A stretch of 64,000 bases of DNA, from contig JADGMX010000007.1 in the NCBI GenBank assembly GCA_015234525.1, forward strand, positions 223,581 through 287,580, read 5' to 3'. Shown here in pieces: positions 46,974 to 55,922 of the stretch. The notes beneath the pieces were generated by a model. The model saw only the letters and a program-made list of their open reading frames with translations. It made no database searches and had not been told where the DNA came from. Position 1 is the first letter of the stretch; each line of letters starts with the position of its first letter. This stretch comes from Flavobacterium sp. Its GTDB lineage: Bacteria; Bacteroidota; Bacteroidia; Flavobacteriales; Flavobacteriaceae. Made by a program: the position numbers and the translations under genes.

Positions 46974-48251
46974 ATGACTTTTCAAAATACCAGGGATTTT
47001 GCACAGGAACTCGATCGTCAGGATCCTCTAAGAAAGTATCGGGACGAGTTTAATTTTCCCGAAGTCAAAGGAAAACAAGTTATATATTTCACCGGAAACT
47101 CGCTCGGACTACAGCCAAAATGCGCACGTGAATACGTTGATGAGGTTATGGACGATTGGGCGAAACTCGCCGTTGAAGGTCATTTTCTTGCTGAACGCGC
47201 TTGGTGGGATTATCATGAGCGCTTCTCAGATCCGCTTAGCAAAATCGTCGGGGCCTTGCCGGAAGAAGTGGCGGTTATGAACACACTTACGGTAAACCTG
47301 CATTTATTAATGGTGTCTTTTTACAGGCCGACTCAAAAGCGATATAAGATTATCTGCGAATCAAAGGCGTTTCCCAGCGATCAGTATATGATTAATAGTC
47401 AGGTTTGCTTCCACGGATTTAACCCGAAAGATGCCATTGTTGAAATCCAACGTCGCGAAGGCGAACACAATATTCGTCTGGAAGACGTACTGGCGAAGAT
47501 TGAAGAAGTTGGCGATGAACTGGCGCTGGTTTTAATGGGCGGTGTTAATTACTATACAGGTCAGGTTTTCGACATAAAAACCATAACTGAAGCCGGTCAA
47601 AAAGCCGGTGCTTATGTGGGTTGGGATTTGGCTCACGCAGCAGGTAATATCAAATTACAGCTTCATGATTGGAACGTCGATTTTGCGGCCTGGTGCAGTT
47701 ATAAATACATGAACTCGGGTCCGGGTAACGCATCGGGTTGCTTTGTGCATCAAATTCACCATTCCGATACCGATTTGCCGCGATTTGCAGGTTGGTGGGG
47801 TCATAATAAAGAACGCCGGTTTAAGATGGAACCTGAATTCGATCCGGTAAACGGCGCAAACGGATGGCAAATCAGTAATCTCCCAATCTTGTCGTTGGCA
47901 CCCTACCTGGCTTCGGTGCATATGTTCGATAAAATTGGAATGGACGCGCTGATATTGAAGCGTGATAGAATTACAGCTTACCTCGAATTTATCCTGAAAG
48001 AGATCGACGCGGAAGTGGACAGCAGTTTTGAAATTATCACGCCTTCTGAACCGCACGAACGGGCCTCGCAACTTTCGGTTTTCCTTCACGGAGAGGGTCG
48101 GCCGCTTTTTGATTATTTGATGGAAAACGGTGTAATTACCGATTGGCGAGAACCAAATGTGATCAGACTTGCTCCGGTTCCGCTTTACTGCTCGTTTGAG
48201 GATATGTATGAATTTGGTCAAATATTAAAAAAGGGAATACTCGAAACATAA
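46974..48251 (+). CDS. kynU: Kynureninase
   Basis: This PLP enzyme cleaves kynurenine or 3-hydroxykynurenine to (3-hydroxy)anthranilate and alanine. The 425 residues show YFTGNSLGLQPKC, NTLTVNLHLLMVSFYRPT, GVNYYTGQVFD, WDLAHAAGN and the PLP Lys244 in CSYKYMNSGPG. It is followed after two bases by an arginase-fold gene, and kmo is close by, so it acts in tryptophan degradation through kynurenine. Confidence 0.97.
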   Translation: MTFQNTRDFAQELDRQDPLRKYRDEFNFPEVKGKQVIYFTGNSLGLQPKCAREYVDEVMDDWAKLAVEGHFLAERAWWDYHERFSDPLSKIVGALPEEVAVMNTLTVNLHLLMVSFYRPTQKRYKIICESKAFPSDQYMINSQVCFHGFNPKDAIVEIQRREGEHNIRLEDVLAKIEEVGDELALVLMGGVNYYTGQVFDIKTITEAGQKAGAYVGWDLAHAAGNIKLQLHDWNVDFAAWCSYKYMNSGPGNASGCFVHQIHHSDTDLPRFAGWWGHNKERRFKMEPEFDPVNGANGWQISNLPILSLAPYLASVHMFDKIGMDALILKRDRITAYLEFILKEIDAEVDSSFEIITPSEPHERASQLSVFLHGEGRPLFDYLMENGVITDWREPNVIRLAPVPLYCSFEDMYEFGQILKKGILET

Positions 48252-48253
48252 TT

Positions 48254-49333
48254 ATGAACAAACAAGATAAAATAGATTCTTTCGATCCGTCTGAGCCGGC
48301 TGTAGCCGATGCCAGTATTTTTGGATTGCCGTTTACCGCTGATGAAAGCGATATCGTTATTATCCCCGTGCCCTGGGAAGTTACCGTGAGTTACGGACAC
48401 GGTGCATCTGATGGTCCGGAGGTGATTTTAGATGCGTCATTTCAAGTTGATTTGTTGCATCAGGAGTTTCCGGAATTGTGGAAACTAGGGATGTACATGG
48501 AATGGTCTCAGCACACCATTGATTGGAGTGAACGCAGCGGAAAATACAAATTGATGGCTCAGCCTATTATTGAGGCTCTTGAAGAGGGCATGCCGCTTTC
48601 CGCAAAGCTTACCAAAGATCTGGAAGCTATAAATAAAGCTGGCGCCGAATTTAACGACGATGTTAAAAAACGCGTGCTTTATTGGATGGAGCGGGGAAAA
48701 AAAGTAGTCCTCTTGGGCGGCGATCACAGCACGCCACTTGGTTATTATCAAGCGTTGGCTACCAAGCATGACAACTTCGGGATTTTACATCTTGACGCAC
48801 ACATGGACCTGCGAATCGCTTATGAAGGCTTTACCTATTCACATGCGTCGATAATGTATAACGCGCTTCAATTGCCGCAAATCAGCAAAATTGTTCAGGT
48901 TGGAATTCGTGATTTTGCACAACAAGAAGTTGAAGTTGTAAAATCGATGGGTGGCCGCGTAAAAGTTCATACCGATGCTGATTTGAAAGCAAAGCAGTTT
49001 GAAGGCGAAACCTGGAAACAGCAATGTGATCGAATTATTGAGCAATTGCCTGAAAAAGTAGCGATTAGTTTTGATATCGACGGATTACAACCGTTGTATT
49101 GTCCGAATACAGGAACTCCGGTTCCGGGTGGAATGAGTTACGAACAGGCCGCCTATTTACTGAGTCAACTTGGCAAGAGCGGCAAACAGATCATTGGATT
49201 TGATCTGGTTGAAGTTGCACCAGGGGAGGATGATTGGGACGGAAATGTGGGCGCCAGAATGTTGTTCCACATGTGCGGTGTTTTGGCATCGAACAACGGA
49301 CTGCAAACCGGTGAGCGAGTTGAGTTTCAATAA
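48254..49333 (+). CDS. Arginase/agmatinase-family hydrolase in kynurenine cluster
   Basis: The 359-residue ureohydrolase-fold protein keeps all six metal ligands: His158 (GGDHSTP), Asp181, His183 and Asp185 (LDAHMDLR), Asp274 and Asp276 (SFDIDG). The normally conserved LDP after that motif is LQP here. The family contains arginase, agmatinase, formimidoylglutamase and related enzymes. An N-terminal extension of about 50 residues precedes the core. The gene follows kynU by two bases and precedes kmo. Neither arginine nor agmatine degradation genes are nearby, so a kynurenine-pathway step is possible, for instance formylkynurenine hydrolysis, but unproved. Confidence 0.85.
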   Translation: MNKQDKIDSFDPSEPAVADASIFGLPFTADESDIVIIPVPWEVTVSYGHGASDGPEVILDASFQVDLLHQEFPELWKLGMYMEWSQHTIDWSERSGKYKLMAQPIIEALEEGMPLSAKLTKDLEAINKAGAEFNDDVKKRVLYWMERGKKVVLLGGDHSTPLGYYQALATKHDNFGILHLDAHMDLRIAYEGFTYSHASIMYNALQLPQISKIVQVGIRDFAQQEVEVVKSMGGRVKVHTDADLKAKQFEGETWKQQCDRIIEQLPEKVAISFDIDGLQPLYCPNTGTPVPGGMSYEQAAYLLSQLGKSGKQIIGFDLVEVAPGEDDWDGNVGARMLFHMCGVLASNNGLQTGERVEFQ

Positions 49334-49337
49334 AAAT

Positions 49338-49367
49338 AAAAATCCCCGTTTTATAGCGGGGATTTTT
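49338..49367. terminator. Bidirectional terminator after the arginase-family gene
   Basis: AAAAATCCCCG and CGGGGATTTTT form a perfect 11-base stem with an eight-base loop. It serves both the arginase-like gene and the small minus-strand gene at 49370. Confidence 0.95.
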
Positions 49368-49369
49368 AT

Positions 49370-49528
49370 TTAAGGGCGTCTTCCGGTGGCTAATCTGTAG
49401 AGGATTCCGATGACTGCTAAAACGAGCAGAATATGGATCAAATTTCCGACTGCTTCGCCAAATGCGAAATATCCGATCAGCCATCCGATGAGAAGGATGA
49501 TAATGATCAACCAAATTAAATCTCTCAT
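49370..49528 (-). CDS. Small membrane protein, lmo0937/DUF5670 family
   Basis: A short gene of 52 residues: MRDLIWLIIIILLIGWLIGY, a glycine-containing turn, then IHILLVLAVIGILYRL and the basic end TGRRP. Two membrane helices with the conserved GG/IHxLLVxAVIxxxYR pattern identify the lmo0937 (DUF5670) family. The function is unknown, with stress-linked expression reported for related small proteins as far as I recall. It is convergent with the arginase-family gene. Confidence 0.85.
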   Translation of the reverse strand: MRDLIWLIIIILLIGWLIGYFAFGEAVGNLIHILLVLAVIGILYRLATGRRP

Positions 49529-49656
49529 AGTTTTTAAGTTTTGCGGTTTGTATTCTTGAAGTTACGAAATACGGATTTCAATTGAATTCGCCTTTTGTTA
49601 ATTTTAACGTAACAGCGATATTCAATTTGCGATAACACATGCAATCAGTTTCCCGG

Positions 49657-49728
49657 CCCTAGCCCTGACAGAGCCGATATCCTCGTAGCTTTGCGGAGAG
49701 ATAAAGGCGAAGGCAGGAAATAGCTCCT
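49657..49728 (-). repeat. Palindromic intergenic element, copy 6
   Basis: CCCTAGCCCTGACAGAGCCG and GCAGGAAATAGCTCCT are the arms. The core is short and only weakly paired. It lies between the small membrane protein and kmo, two divergent genes. Confidence 0.75.
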
Positions 49729-49789
49729 GAAATAGATCGGAATACGACGCCGTAATTTGAAAAATGGGGTGAACTACTTGTTAATTGCG

Positions 49790-49797
49790 TAAATTTG
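49790..49797 (+). promoter_or_regulatory. -7 box for kmo
   Basis: TAAATTTG lies 22 bases before the kmo ATG. No TTG lies at the normal distance. Confidence 0.45.
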
Positions 49798-49819
49798 CGG
49801 TTCACTTTTACTGCAGCTA

Positions 49820-51172
49820 ATGCAAAAGCATCAAAAAATAGCAGTTGTTGGATCCGGACTTGTTGGATCGCTTCTGGCCATTTACCTACGAAAACAGGGG
49901 CATACCGTGCATGTTTATGATCGGAGTCCGGATATTCGGAATATAACTCTTTCGGGTCGCTCGATTAACCTGGCCATGTCTGACCGTGGTTGGAAAGCGC
50001 TCGAGTTGGCGGGGATTTATGATGAAGTTCGCGCTATTGCGATTCCGATGGATAAAAGAGCGGTTCATGTTGGCAGCGATGTGAATTTTCAGCATTATGG
50101 AATGAATGGCGAGAGTATTTACTCGTTGTCACGTGGACTTCTGAATCAGAAGATGATTGACCTTGCGGAATCTGCCGGCGCTGAATTTTTCTTTGAGCAG
50201 AAGGTGTGGGATGTGACTTTGCCCGAGGCGACTTTGCATATCGGCGAGACCGAAAGAGGCGAGTGGAGCGATCATAAATACGATTTGGTTTTTGGTGCTG
50301 ATGGTGCTTTCTCGAGGGTTCGGCATCGGATGCAGCGTCAGAGCATGTTTGATTATTCACAGGAATTTTTGAATACCGGCTACAAAGAATTGAACATTCC
50401 GGCGAATGCTGATGGGAGTCACAAGCTCGATAAAAATTCGCTTCATATATGGCCACGTGGTCATTATATGCTAATTGCACTTCCGAATTTGGACGGAAGT
50501 TTTACCTGTACGCTTTTTATGCCTTTTGAGGGTGAGAATTCTTTTGAATCGCTCACCGACCGTGAATCTGTTGAAGCGTTTTTTGAGAAGAATTTGCCCG
50601 ATACGATTGATGTCATCCCGAAGTTGGCTGAAGATTTTTTCAAGAATCCGACCAGTACCTTGGTCACGATGAAATGCTATCCGTGGACATATAAAGATAA
50701 AGTCGCCCTTATTGGTGACGCTTGTCATGCGATTGTGCCGTTTTACGGGCATGGGATGAATGCCGGTTTTGAGGATATAACGGTGTTGTATAATTTGATG
50801 GTTGAGCACGGCGATGACTGGAATCTGATCTTTTCTGAATATGAGAAAAGCAGAAAACCCGATGCTGATGCTATTGCCGAGCTTTCATATCGCAACTTTA
50901 CCGAGATGAGCACCAAAACTGCGGATGAGATGTTTATTTTGCAGAAAAAGATTGAAAAGCGATTTTCCGAAAAATATCCCGATAAGTGGTTGCCATTGTA
51001 TAGTCGGGTGACATTTAGCCATAGGCCATATTCAGAGGCGCTCTCGATTGGTGATCGTCAAAAGGCGATTATGGACGAAATTATGCGCATGCCCGAAATC
51101 AAATCCAATTGGGATAGTGATGATGTCGAGCAGCGGATGCTTGAATTGTTGCGAGTTGATTCGGGGTACTAA
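49820..51172 (+). CDS. kmo: Kynurenine 3-monooxygenase
   Basis: This FAD enzyme uses NADPH and oxygen to hydroxylate kynurenine to 3-hydroxykynurenine. The 450 residues contain the FAD site VVGSGLVGSLLAIYLRKQGH (about 9-28), RSINLAMSDRGWKALE, the middle region VFGADGAFSRVRHRMQ and the second FAD motif GDACHAIVPFYGHGMNAGFED. Its role fits with kynU upstream, yielding 3-hydroxyanthranilate. The 3' end overlaps the convergent ndh by four bases. Confidence 0.96.
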   Translation: MQKHQKIAVVGSGLVGSLLAIYLRKQGHTVHVYDRSPDIRNITLSGRSINLAMSDRGWKALELAGIYDEVRAIAIPMDKRAVHVGSDVNFQHYGMNGESIYSLSRGLLNQKMIDLAESAGAEFFFEQKVWDVTLPEATLHIGETERGEWSDHKYDLVFGADGAFSRVRHRMQRQSMFDYSQEFLNTGYKELNIPANADGSHKLDKNSLHIWPRGHYMLIALPNLDGSFTCTLFMPFEGENSFESLTDRESVEAFFEKNLPDTIDVIPKLAEDFFKNPTSTLVTMKCYPWTYKDKVALIGDACHAIVPFYGHGMNAGFEDITVLYNLMVEHGDDWNLIFSEYEKSRKPDADAIAELSYRNFTEMSTKTADEMFILQKKIEKRFSEKYPDKWLPLYSRVTFSHRPYSEALSIGDRQKAIMDEIMRMPEIKSNWDSDDVEQRMLELLRVDSGY

Positions 51173-52434
51173 TTATCTACCTTTTTAGTCACGGGTTTTA
51201 TCAGGACTCGGAGTGTACTATCGTTGTTGAAGTAACTGAACATCCAGGTGATGAAAATCGCTAGTTTGTTTTGAACGCTTAGGATCAGCATCAGGTGCAC
51301 GAACATCCATGTAAACCATGCAAACCTACCTTGGAAGCTGAAACTTGGCAGATCGACTACGGCTTTTCGCTTTCCGATGGTGGCCATTGAACCTTTGTTG
51401 TGATATTCGTATTCAGTTAATGGTTGATTTTTATCCAATCTGCGGAAATTTTTGGCGAGAACTTTTGCCTGTTCGATGGCAACACTTGCTACTTGTGGGT
51501 GCGAGTTGGGATATTTTGGCGTGGTCATGTAGGCAATGTCACCAATTGCGTATACGTCTTTGATTGTGGTAAGTTCGTTGTATCGATTGACGACAAGTCG
51601 GTTGCCGCGCGTATATGATTCGGCAGGCACACCGTCGATTTTAACACCGGAAATTCCGGCCGCCCAGATGACGTTTTTGGCATCGATTGTTTCGCCGCCT
51701 TTTAATAAAACGGTTCGTCCGTTGTAATTCTCGACTACCGTTTGGGTGCGAACCACTACGCCCATGTTTTCAAGATACTTTCTGGCTGTGGTCTTTGAAT
51801 CCTGACTCATTGCGTTTAGTACGTTTGGAGAGCCTTCGAGCAAGTATATTTTTAATTGCGAAAAATCTTTGTCGGGATAATCTTTAGGCAGAATTTTAGT
51901 TTTCATTTCTGCTAGAGCGCCGGCAAGTTCTACGCCTGTCGGGCCTCCACCGACGATGACAAAGTTTAAAAGAAATTGAAGGTTTTCAGGTTCGGTGATT
52001 ACGGCGTCCTCAAAAGTTTGAAGAATGCGGTTTCGCAATTGTAGGGCTTCGGGAACCGACTTCATTGGAAAGGCACACTTTTCCAGGTTTTCATTACCGA
52101 AATAGTTGGTCGTACAACCCATTGAAAGCACCAGATAGTCGTATGGATAATCACCGATGGAAGTATGAACGGTTTTGGTGACTGAATCGATGCGATCGAC
52201 CTCTGCAATTCTGACCCGGACATTTTTTGAATATTGGAAAACTTTCCGAAGTGGGAAAGAAATGCTTGCAGGTTCAAGGCGAGCGGTTGCCACTTGGTAC
52301 ATAAGTGGCTGAAATTGATGATAATTGTGTTTATCGATCAGGAAGACCTCGTAATTGGAATTTTTCAGATCACGCGCTAAACGGAGTCCGCCGAAGCCGG
52401 CGCCGACAATTACAATCTTTTTTCGGTAGTTCAT
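51169..52434 (-). CDS. ndh: Type II NADH dehydrogenase
   Basis: This single-chain NADH:quinone oxidoreductase of 421 residues donates electrons to menaquinone without pumping. The FAD Rossmann motif is IVGAGFGGLRLARDL (about 8-22), the NAD site is VIVGGGPTGVELAGALAEM, and IGDIAYM and HPQVASVAIEQAK are typical. A hydrophobic C-terminal segment (WFTWMFVHLMLILSVQNKLAIFITWMF) probably binds it to the membrane. It is transcribed alone. Confidence 0.93.
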   Translation of the reverse strand: MNYRKKIVIVGAGFGGLRLARDLKNSNYEVFLIDKHNYHQFQPLMYQVATARLEPASISFPLRKVFQYSKNVRVRIAEVDRIDSVTKTVHTSIGDYPYDYLVLSMGCTTNYFGNENLEKCAFPMKSVPEALQLRNRILQTFEDAVITEPENLQFLLNFVIVGGGPTGVELAGALAEMKTKILPKDYPDKDFSQLKIYLLEGSPNVLNAMSQDSKTTARKYLENMGVVVRTQTVVENYNGRTVLLKGGETIDAKNVIWAAGISGVKIDGVPAESYTRGNRLVVNRYNELTTIKDVYAIGDIAYMTTPKYPNSHPQVASVAIEQAKVLAKNFRRLDKNQPLTEYEYHNKGSMATIGKRKAVVDLPSFSFQGRFAWFTWMFVHLMLILSVQNKLAIFITWMFSYFNNDSTLRVLIKPVTKKVDN

Positions 52435-52520
52435 AGGGTTGGTTTTAGGTAAAGTTAAAAATTCTGATCGAGATAATTTCAGGGTATAAGTTATGATGAA
52501 CGTTCATTTGCGACCGATTT

Positions 52521-52551
52521 AACATAATGTAAAAAATGTTATGTTTTTTTT
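52521..52551 (+). terminator. Hairpin with T run upstream of exbB
   Basis: AACATAA (52521-52527) pairs with TTATGTT (52539-52545), followed by a T run. It reads as a terminator on the plus strand although no plus-strand gene ends there. It could end read-through from kmo past ndh. Confidence 0.5.
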
Positions 52552-52755
52552 AAGATTTGTCCTCGTTATACTATAGAATATATTGAGGCGTTATAGGATT
52601 GCAGAGGATAGGTTTTAGTGTCTGTAAATATCTTAAGGTCAGGGATTAAAAGGTGGGTTGGAGCGGTAGGTTTAAACGTTGTAAAATGTAGTGAATCGGT
52701 GGTTTTACAATTGCTAATAAAAGTGAAAAAAGTTTTTTTATTAAAACTAAAAATA

Positions 52756-52763
52756 TAAATTTG
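52756..52763 (+). promoter_or_regulatory. -7 box for the exbB-tonB operon
   Basis: TAAATTTG lies 65 bases before the exbB ATG. A TTT tract stands in the -33 place. The leader would be about 60 bases. Confidence 0.5.
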
Positions 52764-52828
52764 CTCCTCTTGATTTTTTGAGAAAAAGTATATTAATTTA
52801 AATAATCTTAAAACTAAATTTTTACGAA

Positions 52829-53650
52829 ATGGCAAATGTTAAAAAAGACAGTAGTTCGAACGGTGGTAACATCTTCTCCATCATCACCATAATTGGGTGT
52901 CTTGTAATCGGTTTTCTAGTGAGACAATTTATTATGGGTGCTGGATCAAACTTCGAAGGTGGTGATAACGCAAATCAGCCACTACAAGGTAACTACTTGG
53001 GAATGATTTATAAGGGTGGATACGTTGTGCCAATTTTGATGGGATTACTAATCATGGTAATTGTGTTCTCTATAGAGCGTTTTGTAGTTATAGGTAAAGC
53101 TGCAGGAAAAGGAAAACTAGATTTGTTTATGAAAAATATTCAGGCTAGCATCCACGCAGGTGATATCGATGGTGCAATCGCACAGTGTGACAAACAACAA
53201 GGTTCGGTTGCAAATGCAATCAAAGCTGCTTTGTTGAAATACCAGGAGGTTAAAAAAGAAGGTTTCGACAGTGAAACTGCTGCTGAAACGATTCAGAATG
53301 AAATTGAAGAGGCTACTTCGCTTGAAATGCCAATGCTTGAGAAGAATATGACTATTCTTTCGACTTTGGTTTCACTGGGAACATTGGTTGGTTTATTAGG
53401 TACGGTACTTGGTATGATTACGGCATTTGGTGCGTTGGCAACTTCTGGTGCTCCGGATCAGGCTGCGCTTGCAAACGGTATCTCTGAGGCACTTATCAAC
53501 ACAGCAACAGGTATCGCGATTTCAGTATTCTCGATCATTGCTTACAACTATTTTACTTCTAAAATTGATACTTTGACGTATTCAATTGATGAGGCTGGAT
53601 CTACAATTGTAACTACATACAGAAGATTCAGAGGTTCACTAAGAGGATAA
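52829..53650 (+). CDS. exbB: ExbB/TolQ-type proton channel protein
   Basis: The 273 residues form the pentameric motor that uses the proton gradient to drive TonB. Three helices are seen (about 15-35, 65-85, 175-225). The conserved segment is FDSETAAETIQNEIEEATSLEMPMLEKNMTILSTLVSLGTLVGLLGTVLGMI, with INTATGIAISVFSIIAYNYF behind it. It is first in a seven-gene run. Confidence 0.94.
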   Translation: MANVKKDSSSNGGNIFSIITIIGCLVIGFLVRQFIMGAGSNFEGGDNANQPLQGNYLGMIYKGGYVVPILMGLLIMVIVFSIERFVVIGKAAGKGKLDLFMKNIQASIHAGDIDGAIAQCDKQQGSVANAIKAALLKYQEVKKEGFDSETAAETIQNEIEEATSLEMPMLEKNMTILSTLVSLGTLVGLLGTVLGMITAFGALATSGAPDQAALANGISEALINTATGIAISVFSIIAYNYFTSKIDTLTYSIDEAGSTIVTTYRRFRGSLRG

Positions 53651-53689
53651 ATAAATAGGGCATACGTCCTTGATAAAATATAAAAGAGA

Positions 53690-54304
53690 ATGGCTAAAGT
53701 AAAAAAGAGTAAAGGCGTAGCGGCTGTTGATATGACGGCGATGTGCGACGTAGCTTTCTTGCTGCTGACGTTCTTCATCCTTACGGCTACAGCGAAACAA
53801 CCGGAACCATTACCGGTTGATACGCCAGCCTCAACAGTTCAAACTAAATTGCCGGACACGGAATTAGCTACGATCACTATTGGTGATGGTAATGTTTTCT
53901 TCGGTGTCACAGGACAAGAGGTGAGAATTCGTGCGCTAGAGATGATGGGCGAAAAGTATGGAGTAGATTTTACCGACGAAGAGAAGCGTCGATTTGCACT
54001 GATTGAAAGTTTTGGCGTTCCAATGGAAAGCATGAAATCTTTAATCGCATTGGACAACCGCGATCGTAATAAGCCGGGTGTTCAAAGTACGATTCCGCGT
54101 GACTCGTTGAACAATCAACTGGCAGACTGGATCAGAAACTCGAGAATGGCAACCCATGAAATTGTAAACAAAGAAATGGAAGTGGCTATCAAGGGTGATG
54201 CTGATGAAGAGTATCCAACCATTAAGAAAATTATGGATATTTTGCAGAGTCAGAAGATCAATAGTTTCAATTTGGTTACCGGTCTACGAGGGTCAGATTT
54301 TTAA
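53690..54304 (+). CDS. exbD: ExbD-type biopolymer transport protein 1
   Basis: The 204 residues have an N-terminal membrane helix with the channel Asp (AAVDMTAMCDVAFLLLTFFILTA, about 10-33). The periplasmic domain carries a longer insert (EMMGEKYGVDFTDEEKRRFALIESF ...) than E. coli ExbD (141 residues). It is followed by a second ExbD, as is common in Bacteroidetes TonB operons. Confidence 0.92.
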   Translation: MAKVKKSKGVAAVDMTAMCDVAFLLLTFFILTATAKQPEPLPVDTPASTVQTKLPDTELATITIGDGNVFFGVTGQEVRIRALEMMGEKYGVDFTDEEKRRFALIESFGVPMESMKSLIALDNRDRNKPGVQSTIPRDSLNNQLADWIRNSRMATHEIVNKEMEVAIKGDADEEYPTIKKIMDILQSQKINSFNLVTGLRGSDF

Positions 54305-54324
54305 TAATTTAAGAAATAATATAA

Positions 54325-54882
54325 ATGGCTGAATTAAATACCGGCGGCGATAGTGGTAACAAAGGCGGCAAGGTTAGAAGTAAAAAGCAAAACTCTAAAG
54401 TCGATCTTACCGCAATGGTGGATCTTGCTTTCCTTCTGATTACCTTCTTCATGTTGACAACTTCGCTATCTAAGCCGCAGTCGATGGATTTAGGTCTGCC
54501 GGACAAAGAAGACAAGCCTGAAGACGCCAAAGATGTGAAGGTTGATGAAAACCGTACAATGACAGTTCTTGTTGGAGACAACAACAAATTGATGTTCTAC
54601 ATGGGTATTCTCAACACGCCAATGGCGCCAAAGGAAATCCAATACGGCAAAAACGGGATCAGAGCTGAGCTTTTGAAGAGAAAAAAGGAAGTTATTCAGT
54701 ATACGGGCAATCCGGATAAGGGAATCATCGTTATTATAAAACCAACCACAAAGTCAAGCTATAGAAATTTAGTTGATATTCTTGATGAAATGGCGATTTC
54801 CGATGTACCGACTTACGCGATTGTTGATATTACACCTGAAGAAGCTACTATAATAGATGGTAACGCCGCAGCTGCGCAATAA
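54325..54882 (+). CDS. exbD: ExbD-type biopolymer transport protein 2
   Basis: The 185 residues have the helix and channel Asp in KVDLTAMVDLAFLLITFFMLTTSLS (about 26-50) and a periplasmic domain ending in a peptidoglycan-like fold. Only about a third of positions match the first ExbD, so it is not a recent duplicate. The pair presumably forms a heterodimer in the ExbB ring. Confidence 0.93.
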   Translation: MAELNTGGDSGNKGGKVRSKKQNSKVDLTAMVDLAFLLITFFMLTTSLSKPQSMDLGLPDKEDKPEDAKDVKVDENRTMTVLVGDNNKLMFYMGILNTPMAPKEIQYGKNGIRAELLKRKKEVIQYTGNPDKGIIVIIKPTTKSSYRNLVDILDEMAISDVPTYAIVDITPEEATIIDGNAAAAQ

Positions 54883-54900
54883 CCTCTAAAACGAACAATT

Positions 54901-55701
54901 ATGAAGTTAGATATTTTAAAAGGAACCTGGATGGACATCGTCTTCGAAGGTCGTAACAAAGCTTACGGTGCCTACGAACTGCGAAAGAGCAATCCGAAAA
55001 CAACCATGAGGTCATTCTTGATCGGGGCTCTGATTTTCTGCTTTTTGGCTGCTACGCCGATGTTTTCAAGCCTTTTTAGTTCCGATGAGATTGTTGAGGA
55101 TACGGTCCTTGACAAGAAAATTGTAACAATTAAGTTACCTCCTAAAAAAGAGGAGATCCCAAAAAATCTTCCGCCACCACCACCACCACCTCCAAAGGTT
55201 GATCAGGTGAAATTCGTTAAGCCTGTTGTTGCTAAAGCGGAAGAGGTTGTTGAAGAGCCGCCTAAGATCAAGGAAATTGTCGATAAAAAAGTTGGTAGTG
55301 AGAATATCAAAGGTGATCCTGATGCGCCGCTTTCAGTTGCTCCCGTAGGAACTGGTCCTGCTACAGCTGCGGTTGTTGATGATAACCAAATTTACAACAC
55401 AGCCGGTATCGAGGTAAAACCTGACTTCCCTGGTGGAATTCAAAACTTCCTTAATTACGTAGCCAAAAACTACAGAACTCCGGAAGAAGAAGGTTTGAAC
55501 GGTAAAGTCTTTGTGACCTTTGTTGTTGAAAAAGACGGTTCACTTACAGATATTCGCGTAATCCGTGATATCGGTTACGGAACTGGTGCTGAAGCAATCA
55601 GAGTTCTAAAGAGATCACCAAAGTGGACTCCTGGTGAACAGAATGGTAAAAAAGTACGTGTTCAGTATTCACTGCCAATCACAATTAGGACAGCTAATTA
55701 A
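54901..55701 (+). CDS. tonB: TonB energy transducer
   Basis: The 266 residues have an N-terminal cytosolic helix (GAYELRKSNPKTTMRSF), a membrane helix (about 38-55), a proline-rich spacer (NLPPPPPPPPKVDQVKF) and a TonB C-terminal domain (about 180-266: NGKVFVTFVVEKDGSLTDIRVIRDIGYGTGAEAIRVLKRSPKWTPGEQNGKKVRVQYSLPITI). It transfers the motor's energy to outer-membrane receptors. Its stop overlaps the ATG of the next gene by one base. Confidence 0.95.
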   Translation: MKLDILKGTWMDIVFEGRNKAYGAYELRKSNPKTTMRSFLIGALIFCFLAATPMFSSLFSSDEIVEDTVLDKKIVTIKLPPKKEEIPKNLPPPPPPPPKVDQVKFVKPVVAKAEEVVEEPPKIKEIVDKKVGSENIKGDPDAPLSVAPVGTGPATAAVVDDNQIYNTAGIEVKPDFPGGIQNFLNYVAKNYRTPEEEGLNGKVFVTFVVEKDGSLTDIRVIRDIGYGTGAEAIRVLKRSPKWTPGEQNGKKVRVQYSLPITIRTAN

Positions 55702-55922
55702 TGCGGGACAGCAACCAAAATAGTCCAATTAAGAAATCGCCGCAAGAGCGATTTCTTTTTATTATAGGAGTTCTGTTTTTCCTGGTCTATCTCGTCCTCG
55801 GACTAATATTAATATTCTGGACGACCTTTCCGATCAATATGGAGCCGCGGTATCGTATCGCGCTCGGCGTAGTTTTAATTGTTTACGCCGGCATTCGTTT
55901 CATGAGATACTATAAGAACTAA
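55701..55922 (+). CDS. Small two-helix membrane protein in the TonB operon
   Basis: The 73 residues have a hydrophilic start (MRDSNQNSPIKKSPQ) and two helices (about 17-40 and 50-68), ending FMRYYKN. No known family is recognised. Both ends overlap neighbours by one base (TAATG), so it is translated with tonB and the lipoprotein gene. Confidence 0.78.
   Translation: MRDSNQNSPIKKSPQERFLFIIGVLFFLVYLVLGLILIFWTTFPINMEPRYRIALGVVLIVYAGIRFMRYYKN

Larger units (their letters stand above)
52435..52828. other. Regulatory region between ndh and the TonB operon
   Basis: These 394 bases are without a gene. They hold a hairpin with T run (52521-52551) and a -7 box (52756-52763) upstream of exbB. Between about 52560 and 52750 I see nothing coding and no clear repeat. 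The ndh promoter must lie at the left edge. Confidence 0.6.

Noticed and set aside
48254..49333. Loss of an active-site Asp in the arginase-family protein (LQP for LDP)
   Set aside because: The replaced Asp is not one of the six metal ligands, all of which are present.
52435..52828. AT-rich region as transferred DNA
   Set aside because: Only the non-coding part is AT-rich, and the genes on both sides look native.
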